DNA from: Selaginella moellendorffii
Taxonomy: Eukaryota > Streptophyta > Lycopodiopsida > Selaginellales > Selaginellaceae
Direction of reading: 5' to 3'
DNA: 62,256 nt
Assembly: GCF_000143415.4 (NCBI RefSeq)
Contig: NW_003314377.1
Coordinates: forward strand, 6,346 to 68,601
The notes below the pieces were generated by a model. It saw only the letters and a list, made by a program, of their open reading frames with translations, made no database searches and was not told where the DNA came from. Shown here in pieces: positions 11,781 to 23,289 of this stretch (within the stretch, counting starts at the first letter, position 1; the number at the start of each line of letters is the position of its first letter). A program made the translations under genes and the position numbers.

Positions 11781-12911
11781 TGTCGCGAATGTGACTTCAG
11801 GTATCGAAAGTTACCTGTCGGCTAGTCCTTACGGACACTCTTACCTTACTGCCACGATGGCAGGAGGTCGGTATTGCTGGACCCTTTATTAGTCCCTCTT
11901 GTTCAAGTGTTAGTAAACTGGACTTTGCATCTGTACTTGGCCGGATGAGCATAAGGAAGGAATTCCTAAGTGTCTATTTAGCTGAGTATACTTGGCCCGG
12001 CTTGTTAGTTCTCTTTTGCTCTGTCTTGCACTGGCTTGACAAGAACCCTCGCGTATTGAGATTGGTCCCTCAATATCGCTACATGATAGCTTACCGTGTC
12101 TGCCAAACACCCTCGCTATCATGCCCTTTGTGTTAGTCTCAATTCGTCCCAGATGCTATTTATGGAAAGTGTCCAAATTTGCTCATTTGGCATATCTACG
12201 GAATGTAGAGATCGTCTTGAACACAATGGTGTTCATCCCGTGTCCAAATTCACAATCTAAGGACATTGCATATTTAGTAAGTTTTGAGCTTGTCCCAGAG
12301 ACTAACTCCTGATACTAAGGGAGGCTTGGGGTGAAAGCCCAAAACGTGTGTTCCTCAAGGGGGGGGGGCTATGGGGGGTTCCAAATGTATAGTAGGGATA
12401 GTGGGTAGGTCGGGCATGGCCGACCAACCTGAGGCATAGTCTAGCTCCCGCTTGCGTGCCTGTCCTTGTTCTGCGTCCGGCTTGGGTCTAAGCCCAAGTT
12501 CCATTCCATGCTAGCTGGTGGAGTACCCATATCCTCACGTTAGGCCACCGGTATGCCAAAATAGCGCCAGACTCTGTTTGGCTCCGTTTTGCGTGCTGGT
12601 CCTGGCATTGGGAAGCTGGTTGCTCCAGGACTGTTCCAAGTCGCTTCGGGCTCCTGTCCCTTCGCTCCTTGGGCTATATGCTCAAAAGTTGTTCCGTGGT
12701 CCGGTTCCATCACTCCTTGGCGTCACGCTTGGGAGTTTGGCACCGTTCGTTCGTTCAGTGGCCCAAGGCCCTGAACCTCGGGTTCCTATGGACACGTGGC
12801 ATGGACACATGGCATCTGTCACGTGGCACAAAGAGGGTTTAGGTTCCGCTTCGTGGTGTTATCCTATGGTAAATCACCATAGGATAAAGGGTCAAAACCA
12901 CGTGCGCTACA
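11781..12911 (+). repeat. LTR-B 3' LTR
   Basis: Same sequence as 5643-6787 with TGTCGC start and CTACA end. The G run here is 10 bases (12359-12368). It is followed by GTGTC, the right target duplication. Confidence 0.93.
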
Positions 12912-14874
12912 GTGTCCTTCCCACTTGGTCACCTTGACCAAGCCACACTATTATCAATAGTTCAAATCAACAATTTAAATTAGGAATCATGTTCCTTAAC
13001 CCAAACAAAGACCTTGTCCTTGTTTAGCCACAAGATCACTTAGTGATCTCATCTTGACCCCTTAACAAGTTTGCCAATAGAAACTAGGTCTTCCAGACTC
13101 TTTTAAATTGTTGACTATGACCCCCACACTTGGCGGTGCGCCCAAGCCAGCCCTTCCGGCTAAGGATTCATAGCAACTGAGATTGGGTGTCCCCATCTCA
13201 TTCATCACATCCTTGGTGCTCTTTGCACCAAAGTGTTCAAGTTAGATATGTCAAGTTTTCACTTTAAGCAATCTAAGCGTGCATCACAACTCCGGGGCAT
13301 CTCCGGCTTAGCAGTGTGCCCAAGCCAGGCTCTTCACTGAGAGTCCATGACCACTGAAATATGAGTGTCCTCATATTCCAAACCATCACCACACCCTAGT
13401 GATTTGGGACTCAAACCCAAGCATTAAAGAGTTGGGACTCGAATCTAACTTCCGTATATGCATCTACTCTAGATTCCTAGCGTGACTCCTTACGCCAGTG
13501 CACCAATTTATATTTAAAGCACACTATCTATCATAGTTTAGGAACCTAATCCCTCCAAATTGCCAAGTCCTCTCACTTGACAAGTTTATGATCATGCATG
13601 GATTCCTGCATGCTTGGCCCATGGGCCACCCCTTTTGAAATTAGCACCTTCAACTAGGGGATTTCTTCCCCTAACTTGCCACTCTCACTTAGCAAGTCAT
13701 CTGACTAATATAACATGGTTTCATGCATAAACATGAAAGTCCTTGACTATTGACTTTCGTTCAAAGTCATCCCTTTGAACACTCGGGAACTACTTCCCCA
13801 ACTTTGATAGCATTGTTTTATGGCAAACTTCAAGACTATGTTTCTGCTATGCCACTTTGATTTCACGCATTTTATAAACCATTTACACTTGGCTTTTTAG
13901 GTACTACGCTATCTAAAATTGTCTTTGGGAACCTTGAAGGAACTCTGTCCCTTAGCTTGTTAAGGCCTCTCATTTCGCAAGCTTTCTAATTGCCATATGG
14001 TCTAACATGGACAATTCCATGCCTTAGACTCTCCATGGCACCACAGTTGCTAAAAACAATATGCTCAAGTGCCCACTTGATTCTCCACTCCCAACTGATA
14101 TAACCACCTTTAGTTATACTCTTCGATTCCTATGGTTTGGTTCTATCCCCTTATTATTTGCTTTTAGCCTCACACATTTCCTTTGGTTATTCGTCTCCAA
14201 ACTAGAAGGATAGCTTTGCACTTTTTACCATGCCTTAGCAAGTATTTTTAAGGATGAACCTACCCGATAGCCTATGGAGTGGTTCCTCAATTTGGGTATG
14301 CTCACTTTATAATCTCACACACTAGGATTAACATTGCTATATATGAGCCTTTTTATACCCATCACTACTCTTGCCAATTCCATTTTTGGCTTTGTCCAAT
14401 TTGGGTAGATGGACTTCTCCTGTTTCCACAACCTTGGATGTTTGGATAGCACCTTTTATCTATCATTCACTAGAGACTTAGTACCTTGGGCCTTATCTAT
14501 TGCCCTTGCAACATCAAACACCACCTCTTGGTGTTCTAGAGTGTTTGGGTGTCCTAATGATGGCCTTCTTTGACAATGAGCATTCCCTTTACGACATTGA
14601 CTTACTATATCGCAATTTAAGCAATTTATCCCCCTTAAGGGTACATCTATCTTCCTTATTCCAATAAAAAGTCTTCAATAGTTACCTTCTACCAATTTAA
14701 TCAATTATTATTTTACACCTTTTGCTTAGTTGCCTTATAATGGTCAAGTCCTACAACTCATTGCTGGTGCTTCTCATTATCTAGGTCACCACACTCCAAC
14801 CACATGCCTTCCATCTTAGGCTATGCCATTGCCATTTCCATTAGGATTCATTTGGGAAGGGGTTCTCATAAACC
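12912..14874 (-). mobile_element. LTR-A element interior, right part
   Basis: Non-coding sequence homologous over its length to 53600-55500, for example the shared AACAAGTTTGCCAATAG and CACACTTGG blocks. It joins LTR-A abruptly at about 14875, where the copy at 53395-56599 has about 1.1 kb more before its PBS, so an internal deletion removed the PBS here. Confidence 0.7.
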
Positions 14875-15734
14875 CGACTAATTTTTCCATTCTACTTTAG
14901 CCACATAACCATACCTCCGACCACTTGGAGAAGTCTCACTCACAACCTCCATAAGTTCTATTCTGGACTTGGGGCTTGCTATCCCCGAGAATGGCATCCA
15001 TGCCACTCAACCTTTGTACTTGGTCCAAGTGCTCCACGTGTTCGATCCCATGACTAACACCCCAAGGTACCACTGACCTATCGGCCCGTTACGCTAAGGC
15101 CCTAGCCATTCACCTTGGCCACACTAGTGGTCCAACACCACCTACCTCACAGTCATGTCTCTCAAAGACTGAGCCATCTGTCTAGGAGTGATCATCCCAG
15201 ATTAACATCCTTAGGATGCCCACAGACATGGGGAATAGCCTTCCCCAATATCCTTTTTTTGATGCTCACCAAGTCCCTTTTTGTCTATGGCCGTGTTCGC
15301 CAATACTGCCGCTAGATCATGGCCCATTGGCCCAACCACTAAGCCCTCTTGTTCTCTAGACTTCCTTGTCATGTGACTGCATCTTTTGTCACTACAATAG
15401 AGGATTACTCCTCTTCCTTTCCACCATCTGGGACTCTAGAACAACATTTCAGAACACCGTGGCCCTACGCGAGCCTCATAAATATTCTCCCCACCTTCCT
15501 TCTTTGGGTGCTCTAGCCATGGGCTTAGAGCAAGGTTCCATTGAGCCACGCTAGGTATCTAAGTAGGTAGTGCCACCCACACTTGGACTAGGAGCATTAG
15601 CCATTCAATCTCCCGGGGGAACTAGAGTTGGTTCTTGAACACTTCACCAAGCTATCCTGCTTGTTAGTCCGTATTCACTCTAGCCTTGGACTTCCTAGTG
15701 GTTATCCCATCACCCAACACCTGGGTACAACCTA

Positions 15735-15918
15735 TTAGCAACCAAAGAGAACAACTCAAGAGATGGTCTATAGGGTTCAAATATAGAGGGAAAGGGCCCA
15801 CAGATAAAAGTGCACCCTTTTCTAATTAGTTAATGGTCTTGGGATATTTAAGCGTTCTTGGGTTTGAATAATACTGGGTTGGGTGACCTCCCAAAAAGTC
15901 CAAATTCAGGAACTTACA
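15735..15918 (+). mobile_element. Short solo-LTR-like insertion (182-194 bp family)
   Basis: Comparison with 3830-3845 shows that GGTACAGCCTTCTTG is interrupted here, with AACCT and AGCCT on either side as an imperfect 5-bp duplication. The insert matches 36895-37088 and 48332-48513. Complete copies start TGTAAG and end CTTACA; this one has a damaged start. The size and ends suit a TRIM-size LTR. Confidence 0.65.
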
Positions 15919-16044
15919 TAGCCTTCTTGAGCCAAATTAACCTTTCCTGGCCAAACTGGCTCGACTGGAGTCCTCTCCCTACTATACTTTCGGAGCTCAC
16001 CAAACCCCCTAGGGTCTGGGAGACGAACACTTTGGGCTCTCACC

Positions 16045-16540
16045 CTTAGGCTCGGACTCGGGCTCAAACTCAAATTCGGACTCGGTCATAGTCTCAGTCT
16101 TGGTCTCGGTCCTAATCTCGGTCTCGACCTTGGACTCCATCTCAGGTCCTTCTTGGACTCCATCTTTGGATTCCATTTTGGACTCTATCTTGGACTCCAT
16201 CTTTGGATTCTATCTCGGACTCTATCTCGGTCCATCTTGGACTCCATCTCAGGTCCATCTCGAACTCCATCTCGGTCCATCTCAAGTCCATCTCAGACTC
16301 CATCTCGGACTCCATCTCGGTCCATCTCAAGTCCATCTCAGACTCCATCTCGGTCCATCTTAGACTCCATCTCGGTCCATTTCAGACTCCATCTCGGGTC
16401 CATCTCGGGTCCATCTCGGACTCTATCTGGGTCCATCTCAGACTCCATCTCGGTCCATCTTAGACTCCATCTTGAGTCCATTTCGGACTCCATCTCGGAC
16501 TTCATCTTGGGTCCATCTCGGACTCCATCTCAATCTTTGA
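16045..16540 (+). repeat. Hexamer-derived tandem array in LTR-A copy 2
   Basis: Units GGACTC, GGTCTC, GGACTCCATCTC and GGTCCATCTC repeat with single-base differences, in the same progression as in other LTR-A copies. Confidence 0.88.
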
Positions 16541-16670
16541 GCACTCCGTTGGGAGTTCCACTCCCGCTCTCGACCTTTCAAGTCAGAGCTTTTAGTCTGA
16601 ACGTGTTACGCTTGTTTGGCTTTCACTTCGGCCACTACCATGTGGCACCCTTTCGGCTCCACTTTGGGGC

Positions 16671-17159
16671 AAATGAGAACATCTAATTTAATTAGTGTTT
16701 TGATTGGATGATTCCCATCTTTGCTCCATTTTTTCTTCATGGATTTCAAAGCCTTTTGACACATCTCTACTCACTTTTATGTCTATTAAATTAAGCTTCT
16801 TTTTGTGAGTTTTAAATAAGAGTGATGCTAATGCAAACTTCATCAACCATAAGCTTACACTGTCTCATTGTATTTTCTTTTACTAGCAAAACATCTATCT
16901 TATATTGAAGTGGTGGACGGTTAACAAATCTTCTTTGAACTCATCACACACAATATTGAGGTAATGTAGATGATAACATTAAAGACTTGTTAAGCTTTAT
17001 TTCGTTAAAGTGGGATTTATTCAGTAAAATGGGACTAGGTACAAATTTTCAAGTATTTGAAAATGACGTGAAATTATATGTTTTTTGTCCAGGGGCTAGA
17101 CATATCTGGGGCATGGTGACTAGCGCGGTGACTTTGTGTCCAGACTGAGTCCATCTGGT
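16671..17159. other. AT-rich stretch, nothing recognised
   Basis: No ORF, RNA or repeat unit is recognisable. It separates the truncated LTR-A from the DUF7869 locus. A transposon end could be hidden here, but I could not find a terminal inverted repeat partner. Confidence 0.4.
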
Positions 17160-17235
17160 TGTATAAAAAATCTCATTGTCAAGGTGAACAAGCCGAATCT
17201 GAAGCTAAAGAAGAGCGATGGCATGCGCGCACACA
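17160..17235 (+). repeat. Inverted copy of the last exon of the DUF7869-type gene
   Basis: The plus strand here reads TCAAGGTGAACAAGCCGAAT then CTGAAG and GATGGCATG. The minus strand of 17590-17650 reads TCAAGGTGAACAATCCGAAT then CTGAAT and GATGGCATG. About four in five bases agree over 50 bp. The homology covers the acceptor, last exon and following bases, in tail-to-tail orientation 370 bp away. Confidence 0.7.
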
Positions 17236-17607
17236 CTATTTGTTTGTTCATTGAGCGTGTGGTGAGCTTTCCAAGATGAACGTCATTCCTATTAGCCAGA
17301 CATATAACTTAATGGTGAGAACATTTAGATATTATTCAATGTTATCTTTTTCTAACGAATCTAATTGTGAAGGTGTAGCAAGAGGCATTGCTAGTCTGGA
17401 GAAGTCATTTAACTCATTTGACCCTTAGTGTATTTTCATGAAACTAAATAACATTCATATTATTAAGGAATTTCTCTAGTACCTTTTTTTTACGACATAG
17501 AGGCTTGCATTTCTTTCAAAGGTGATTTAGTAAAAGGCCTGAGGGCACATGCCATTCTATTTCTCAGACCGGTATTAAGATATACTAGTGCAAAGGGCCA
17601 CATGCCA

Positions 17608-20600
17608 TCACGCCTCCTCTGATTCAGATTCGGATTGTTCACCTTGAAATAAAATACATTAGAAACTTAGTAAAGGAATATTAATGAATCTCACCTTGAA
17701 CCCGGGTTATGAATGCTCTTGCTGCATCTCTTGCATGGTCTGGCAAGGTGATGGTGGCACTCTGCTTCCGCATCCAACCATGCACAACATTATCCACCGA
17801 TATGCTCATGCTGGGATCCCTTGGATTCAGCACCCATCTCTTTTCTAGGCAATCCTTCGTATATCCGGAACTTGGCTTGAACCACTCCACAGTTACATTG
17901 AAGGAGTTAGTTTCCGCGTCCTCCTCTGCATCAGTGATGCAGCGCCCCACCCATATCATTTGTTTTTTATTACTGGGTCTGACAAGCACGACCATTCCTT
18001 TGCAGACCTGTACTGGATTGAATGCTGAATCCGGCTTCTTGTTCCTCGGCCCACAATAGTGATCCTCAACATCGTTATCTGTCACTGCATTTCCAGAGGA
18101 CATTGTTCCGCTACTATCTGGTGCTCTGGGTTCTGGCCAAAAGGACTCTTCCAATTCTTCATATACAACCGGCCCATTTTGGATAGCAGATATAATCTTC
18201 TCCCAGTATTCGAGCAAAGGCTTGCACCTCTTAAAATAGGATTCTCCACCAAACACCAACCCCCTCTTCCAGAAGGCAATATGCTGTCTAATCCCGGCCA
18301 CTATACTTTCCTGGTCTTTGAGTCCATCCGGGTGCATCGGCCGTGGGGAACCCTGAGGAATCATAGGTTCCCCAATTATGGGATCTCTCTTGAAGAGTTC
18401 AATGCCATCCACTGGCAGCCACACTGTGTCCCATTCTCTCATCTTGTACCTCATCACTGGAGCACCGTCACGCATGCTGAAATGAAACTGAAGAGGCTTG
18501 GAGTGGCCAATCAGCGTTTCGGATCCGTCCCTGATGTAGCCTCTTACAAACCCCTTAAAGTCTGGAACCTCTGTCACAAGTGCAGCTTCAACAGTGCCTT
18601 TGATGCAATTTTGGAATTCATCGTAGAGTTGTGGGAGGGTGAGGACATTGGATCGCCGGAGGGACTCTGCCAGGTGACTGAACATGGCATCGACGTCTTC
18701 ATGAGTGTGCCCAACCATGAGAAAGCCAAGTGTAACCGTTTCAAATATGCCTTTGGCAACAAGCATCGCCAAGTACGCGAAGACGTACATGTTTTTGTTC
18801 TCACTGCCAGCATTGTCTGTTTGGAGCAGAAGATGGGGTGGAAGGCCACATCGGCCGCAAGAACTTCCTTGAGATTCTGCTTCGTTTGGATGAGGCTGTG
18901 CATTCACCGGGCGACCAGCCTCGTCGTAATGGCATGAGGCCTCACGTGATAACCCTACAATCTGACGGCCAACATATTCACTAGGATGGCATGGGGCCCC
19001 ACGCGATACTGCAAGCCTTTGCTCCTCCTCCAGCTGAACCCTGTATGGGGTTCGATCGACAAGGGCCTTATGCAAGGGTTGGCCGTTCAGCTCAGTCTGC
19101 GCACTTTGCAGAGACCTTAAGTGTTTTGCTAAGGACGCAATCATCATGTTTGCACCCCCGCCACCCCATAGAGGCACAAAGAAGTTCCCATAGTTCTGGG
19201 CACCATGCCCATGAGCGATTATGCCAAACAGAGACACAGGCAGCTGCATGGATGAAGAGATTGCCTTGGGGGCAGGATTGAGTCGAGGTAAGCACGTCTT
19301 TTTCTGATCCATTTTGTCGTGGATGATGCAGAGGTAAGAGTCAGGTCTCTCCATGGAGAGAATCCTGTTATGATAATATGCAGTCCTGCAGCTTCTCTGC
19401 TCGATGTTGTGGTCGAGCCGCCTTCTAACCAACGTCTCTCGCTCTTGAGCGCTGCAAGAATTCTTCGACAAAGCCATTTTGATAGCAGTGCACTCGTCAC
19501 ACTTTGAAAAGCTGGAGTACTTTCCTATACTCACATCCCTGAACCTGTTGCTCCACAATCTACTAAATCTAGATTGGCTCAGCTTCCTGTAGCCATTACT
19601 CTGGAGTTCCCGATTCACATCTTCCAATATGGCCCCCTTGGTATACATGGAAGGGAGAACTCGTTGGGTGTCTCGTGTTCCATCTTCCAAGAGGCGGGTT
19701 TTATGTGGTTGCTGCTCGCTACATGTCTCGACAAACCTCTTGAAGATTGCCTCTCCATATACAACATGACCCCTGGTTTTGTGCGTACCGTTGTTCCCAT
19801 GGACTGCCTGTTGAACCCTTTGTTCCTCGAACTCAGTTTTGATTCTGTAGAATGTGGTTCGAGGGACTCCATAAATGATTCTCCATGCCTTCATGCAGAC
19901 CAAACCCCTCTGGAAGACCATGCCCCCCACCTGATGTTCTGAAGCATCAACAGATGACCGTAATGCCTCATACACAAAATTGCGAGCTGCCTTCCAGGAC
20001 AATGTCTTGTATCTTGCTCTCTCCTCTTCAATAGCATCCCAATCAGCATGTTGACAGCACCTCCTCTTGCAACAAGCAACTGTCGAGACCATTCGAACCT
20101 CCATCGCCATTTTCTGCCTTTTCGGTTCGTTGCTCAGATCCCTTTGGCTGCGCTGTAGGAAGGTGTACTTTCTTTTCCCATGAAGAGATGTTCTGTCATC
20201 AGTTGTAGTGGTGTTTGATTGTGAATCCTTCACATTCTCAAACACTAAATGCCTCAATTTCCACCGCACAATGCTTCCAATAGTCAGACTGTTTTCTTCT
20301 GTGTCAACAACCTCTAAAATTGCAACTCCAATATCATCCCAGCCCAATTCTTGATTAGCAACCGCATCTCTTGGATCGACAACTGTGGCTAAGCCCTCAG
20401 CTACCACCTCCCCCTCGGGGTTGTTTAGAAACACCTTTGCCTGAATCCATGTAGCACGGTTCTTAAGATCCACGGAGGGAACATGCGTCGCACTTGCGCT
20501 GTCCCCAACATCTGCTTTCTTCTGAAGATTTTTCAAGGCAACAACAACATTTACCCCGACGACCATCTCTCCTCGTTCAATAGCGACCACATTCCCATCG

Positions 20601-20749
20601 AAGACAGTCTCTACTGATACAGCAGCATTGCCTTCCCCAAGCCTTTGACAGTGTATAACAAAGTTCCGATCCATAGACACAAGGGTCCCTTTTGCAACTC
20701 TCTTCCCACCATTCAAAATGTAAACCTTTTCCCCAACCCTGAAGGCCAT
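17608..20749 (-). CDS. DUF7869-type transposase-like protein
   Basis: One exon runs 20749-17695. A proposed second exon, 17642-17608, is joined across a 52-bp GTGAG..CAAG intron and adds the acidic tail GEQSESESEEA. Unspliced, the frame ends at 17681 (1022 aa). Residues 1-75 and 105-170 look like two DUF8039-like modules (VAKG, VVAEG). A cysteine cluster (CCKRRCC) is at 226-232 and CDEC at 417-420. The core carries D478 in IIHDKMD, D645 in QTDNAGSENKN and GHTHEDVD at 680-687, the hallmarks of DUF7869, a family I infer to have an RNase-H-like fold. The C-terminus resembles a BAH-like module. No internal stop is present, so it may be active or domesticated. Flanking palindromes and an inverted exon copy favour a mobile origin. 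Confidence 0.8.
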
Positions 20750-20829
20750 TCTGAAAGTGCAGAAAAGAAGTTAAGACCATACAAAAAATGATTGGAGAAT
20801 GGCCTAAATCATAACATACCAAACAACCT

Positions 20830-20964
20830 CAATAGCATGAGGCCACATGCCATTATTCAAACATGCTATTGACACCCACATGAAATTTCGCATTCACAAA
20901 ATTGGCATGAGGCCTCATGCCATCTTGATATAAGGAGATGCTATAACAGTTATAGCATCTCCTT
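20830..20964. repeat. Three consecutive palindromes upstream of the DUF7869-type gene
   Basis: CAATAGCATG at 20830-20839 pairs with CATGCTATTG at 20862-20871. A perfect 20-bp palindrome, TGGCATGAGGCCTCATGCCA, is at 20903-20922. A hairpin with two 16-base arms around one base is at 20932-20964 (arm AAGGAGATGCTATAAC). GGCCACATGCC-like motifs recur at 20841-20851 and beyond the gene's 3' end at 17541-17553 and 17594-17606. Subterminal repeats of this kind are typical of DNA transposons, although they could also be regulatory. Confidence 0.8.
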
Positions 20965-21375
20965 TAATATTGTCTCCATCCTAAAAACCCTCATTATTTT
21001 TTATCTCCTATAGTTTGAGTTGGTGAACCTAGCAATGGATTGAAAGTAGCATTGATTGAACAATTTTCCCTTTCTTTAAGTATATTATTATCCTTTTCTA
21101 ATTTCAATTTCTCACATTTCTTTGTATGAGTTCTGAAATGCTAGCTGTCAAGATCCTCATTCTGTTTTGCATTTATTGTTCATCTAACATTAGCTTCATC
21201 TATCATGATTAAATCTACTCTTCCCTTCAAGTATGCCAACTTCAAAGATGTTTGTTGACAAAAGGAGAGCTAACATTTTGCCATCATATCAATCTTGTAG
21301 AGGGGAAATCACCACTATTTTATCTTATCTACAATCTTTCATCAATAGAGTTATAAGTGTTATATAGGTATATTT
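20965..21375. other. AT-rich stretch, nothing recognised
   Basis: No coding or repeat signal was recognised between the hairpin and the decayed LTR-B copy. Confidence 0.4.
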
Positions 21376-22060
21376 ATTACAAATGTGTCTGTACAGTATC
21401 AAAAGTTATATATTGGCTTGTCTTTTTGAATATTCTCCTTTTATTACCATGATAGTAGAAGATTGGTATTTTTGGACTCTTTATCAATCTCTACCTAAGC
21501 TAGTTGAGAAACTAGTTAGTAAATGTGTGCTTAGACTGGAAGAACACTAAGGACAGAAATCTTAAACTATTATTTAATCAAGTATATTTGATATAGTGAT
21601 GAGAAACTTATATTATTATATTACACTTGGTAATGTTATGAACCCCCATAATCCCTCAATATTCCCTTCATTGAGGAGGCAAATGGGGCTTATGCAAGGT
21701 TCTAAATATATAATAAAGAGAATGGGTAAGTAGGGCATGGTTGAGCAACTTGATATATTGTCTAGCGTTTTGCTAAGTATATTTGTCTTTATTTTATATC
21801 TAGTTTAGGTGTAAGCCCAAACTCCATACTATGCTAGCTAATGGGGTACTTATATCCTTGTGTATAGGCTATTTGTATGTTGAAATAATATCAAATTTTG
21901 TTTAGCTTTCTTTTGCATGCTGATTTTGATCTTAAAAGCTTTAGGACTATTCTAATATTGTTCCATGTTCATATTCCTTAGTGATCATATTTTGGAGTTG
22001 ATTTTTCATCTTGGTCATATTTTTAAGAGTTGTAGATTTCTATTGACAATGTCCACTTAA
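21376..22060 (+). repeat. Heavily decayed solo LTR of the LTR-B/chromovirus family
   Basis: It can be followed beside the chromovirus LTR: CTAGTTGAGAAACT, then GTGTGCTTAGACTGGAAG, then GTGTAAGCCCAAACTCCATAC and ATGCTAGCTAATGGGGTAC. Most differences are C to T or G to A, giving an AT-rich relic. No PBS or interior follows. Confidence 0.7.
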
Positions 22061-22129
22061 GCCTGGTCTTACACCACTTTATGGCTACATCAGTGGGTGA
22101 TGATATAACCCTGAGGAGTTTAAGGCTAG

Positions 22130-22945
22130 ATTAAACACAAATAAACCAATGGGGTAATTTAGTGAAGTGTTCAAGAATTAGCTTTAACTCCCCTAATATA
22201 TTAGATGGTTAATATTCCCAATTTAAGTGTGGTTGGCACTACCTACTTGGATACATTGTGTGGCTCATCAAAACCTCACTCTAGCCATATGGCTAATGCA
22301 TTCTAATGGTAAAAGATGGGGAGAGTACTCATAAGGCTTGTATTGGGCCGTGGTGTTTTGAAATGTCATCCTTGAGTTCTTGACTATGGAAAGAAAGAGG
22401 AGTGCTTTTTGCTTAGTGACCAAAAGTATGGTTATATGGTGAAGAAGGCCCACAAAGTCAATAGGATTTAGTGGTTGGGCCTTTAGGCCTTGACCCAGTG
22501 GCAATGTTAGGCAAACATTGCAATTGACAGAAAGGGATTTAGTGGGGGCCAAAAAAGGGATATTGAGGGATGGTGTCCTTTATGTATTGGGGCATTATAA
22601 GGATGTTAAGGTGCAATCATGGGATGATCACTTGTAGATGGATGGCCTAGTCTTAGAAAGACAAGACTGTGTTACAAGTGGTTTTGAACTACCAATAGGA
22701 CAAGGGTGAATGGATATAATAGATTGAAATGTTAATGGTACTTTTAGATGTCGGAATTGAGATCGAATACATAGAATATTTGGACTAAGTGCTAAGCCAA
22801 TGTGGTCTTGAGATTACATCTGGGGGTAAGTAAGTACCCTAATGCAGATAAGGACCTATGAAGGTTATGAGTGAGACTCTTTAAAAAAGTCATAGGTATG
22901 GTTATGTGACTAAAGTAGAATGGAAAAATTAGTCCCTTATAACAC
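22130..22945 (+). repeat. Decayed LTR-A copy 3 (plus orientation)
   Basis: It matches the plus-orientation LTR-A at 39950-40252 and 47667-48123: CCAAGTGTGG-type start, TAGCCATATGGCTAATGC, GGTGTTTTGAAATGTC, then ends in AAAGTAGAATGGAAAAATTAG. The tandem array is absent. Many transitions have accumulated. Confidence 0.7.
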
Positions 22946-23289
22946 ATTTGGATTAAAAGTTTTGACTCAAACAATTGAGAATAGAAGTGGAACTTCCAAA
23001 TAAGCATTTAAGGGACAAGCACAAAGATATCAAAAAATAAGCACAAAGTGATTAATAAACAAATCTTTAAAAAGGGACAAAAGAATGATTAATATATGCC
23101 AAGTATTATGACATGTGGAAGTGTTGAGATTGAAGTCCTAAAACCTAAGAGCTCAAAGTGGAATGATCTTGGAATCAATTTACCCTATCAAGAAACTGAA
23201 TGTTTGAAGTTTCAAATATAGAGATATCTAGGGCTTGATATATCCAGGGTTGGATATCTGTGGTATATTAGGGGGAGGATTCTAAGGCA
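22946..23289. other. AT-rich spacer between decayed LTR-A copies
   Basis: It may hold decayed LTR element interior, such as TTTCAAATATAGAG resembling the short-LTR family. Nothing firm can be assigned. Confidence 0.35.

Larger units (their letters stand above)
5643..12911 (+). mobile_element. Complete non-coding LTR retrotransposon (LTR-B, LARD-like)
   Basis: The 7269-bp element has LTRs at 5643-6787 (1145 bp) and 11781-12911 (1131 bp), a PBS directly after the left LTR, a polypurine tract directly before the right LTR, and a perfect 5-bp target duplication GTGTC (5638-5642 and 12912-12916). The roughly 5-kb interior holds no gag or pol reading frame; the longest ORFs are under 100 codons. 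Its LTR start, PBS, PPT and about 300 bp upstream of the PPT are homologous to the chromovirus at 40253-47666, which suggests mobilisation in trans by that family. Confidence 0.93.
2982..16670 (-). mobile_element. Non-coding LTR retrotransposon (LTR-A type), split by an LTR-B element
   Basis: LTR-A copies lie at 2982-4678 and about 14875-16670. Between them is interior sequence (4679-5642 and 12912-14874) interrupted by a complete LTR-B element. Orientation is minus, because other LTR-A copies carry a PBS (TTTGGTATCAGAG) at the corresponding side, and a purine-rich GGGTGGTGGAGT abuts the LTR at 4679-4690 when read on minus. The interior totals about 2.9 kb and has no ORF of consequence, so the element resembles a large retrotransposon derivative (LARD). 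The 5' LTR lacks its outer end, and a deletion removed the PBS. No matching target duplication was found (ACTTG at the left only). Confidence 0.65.
14875..16670 (-). repeat. LTR-A copy 2, truncated and carrying a short insertion
   Basis: It matches LTR-A copy 1 from the GACTAATTTTTCC start, but stops at CACTTTGGGGC without the terminal GTGTCTCACA. A 180-bp insertion at about 15735-15918 is absent from copies 1, 5 and 6. A tandem array of the usual kind occupies 16045-16540. Confidence 0.8.

Noticed and set aside
14875-16670. A target duplication joining the outer edges of the LTR-A element at 2982 and 16670
   Set aside because: The right LTR lacks its terminal bases, so the outer duplication cannot be tested. 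ACTTG at the left has no partner at 16671.
18059-18937. 292-codon ORF on the plus strand
   Set aside because: It is the antisense shadow of the DUF7869-type frame, which has recognisable motifs, while this one has none.
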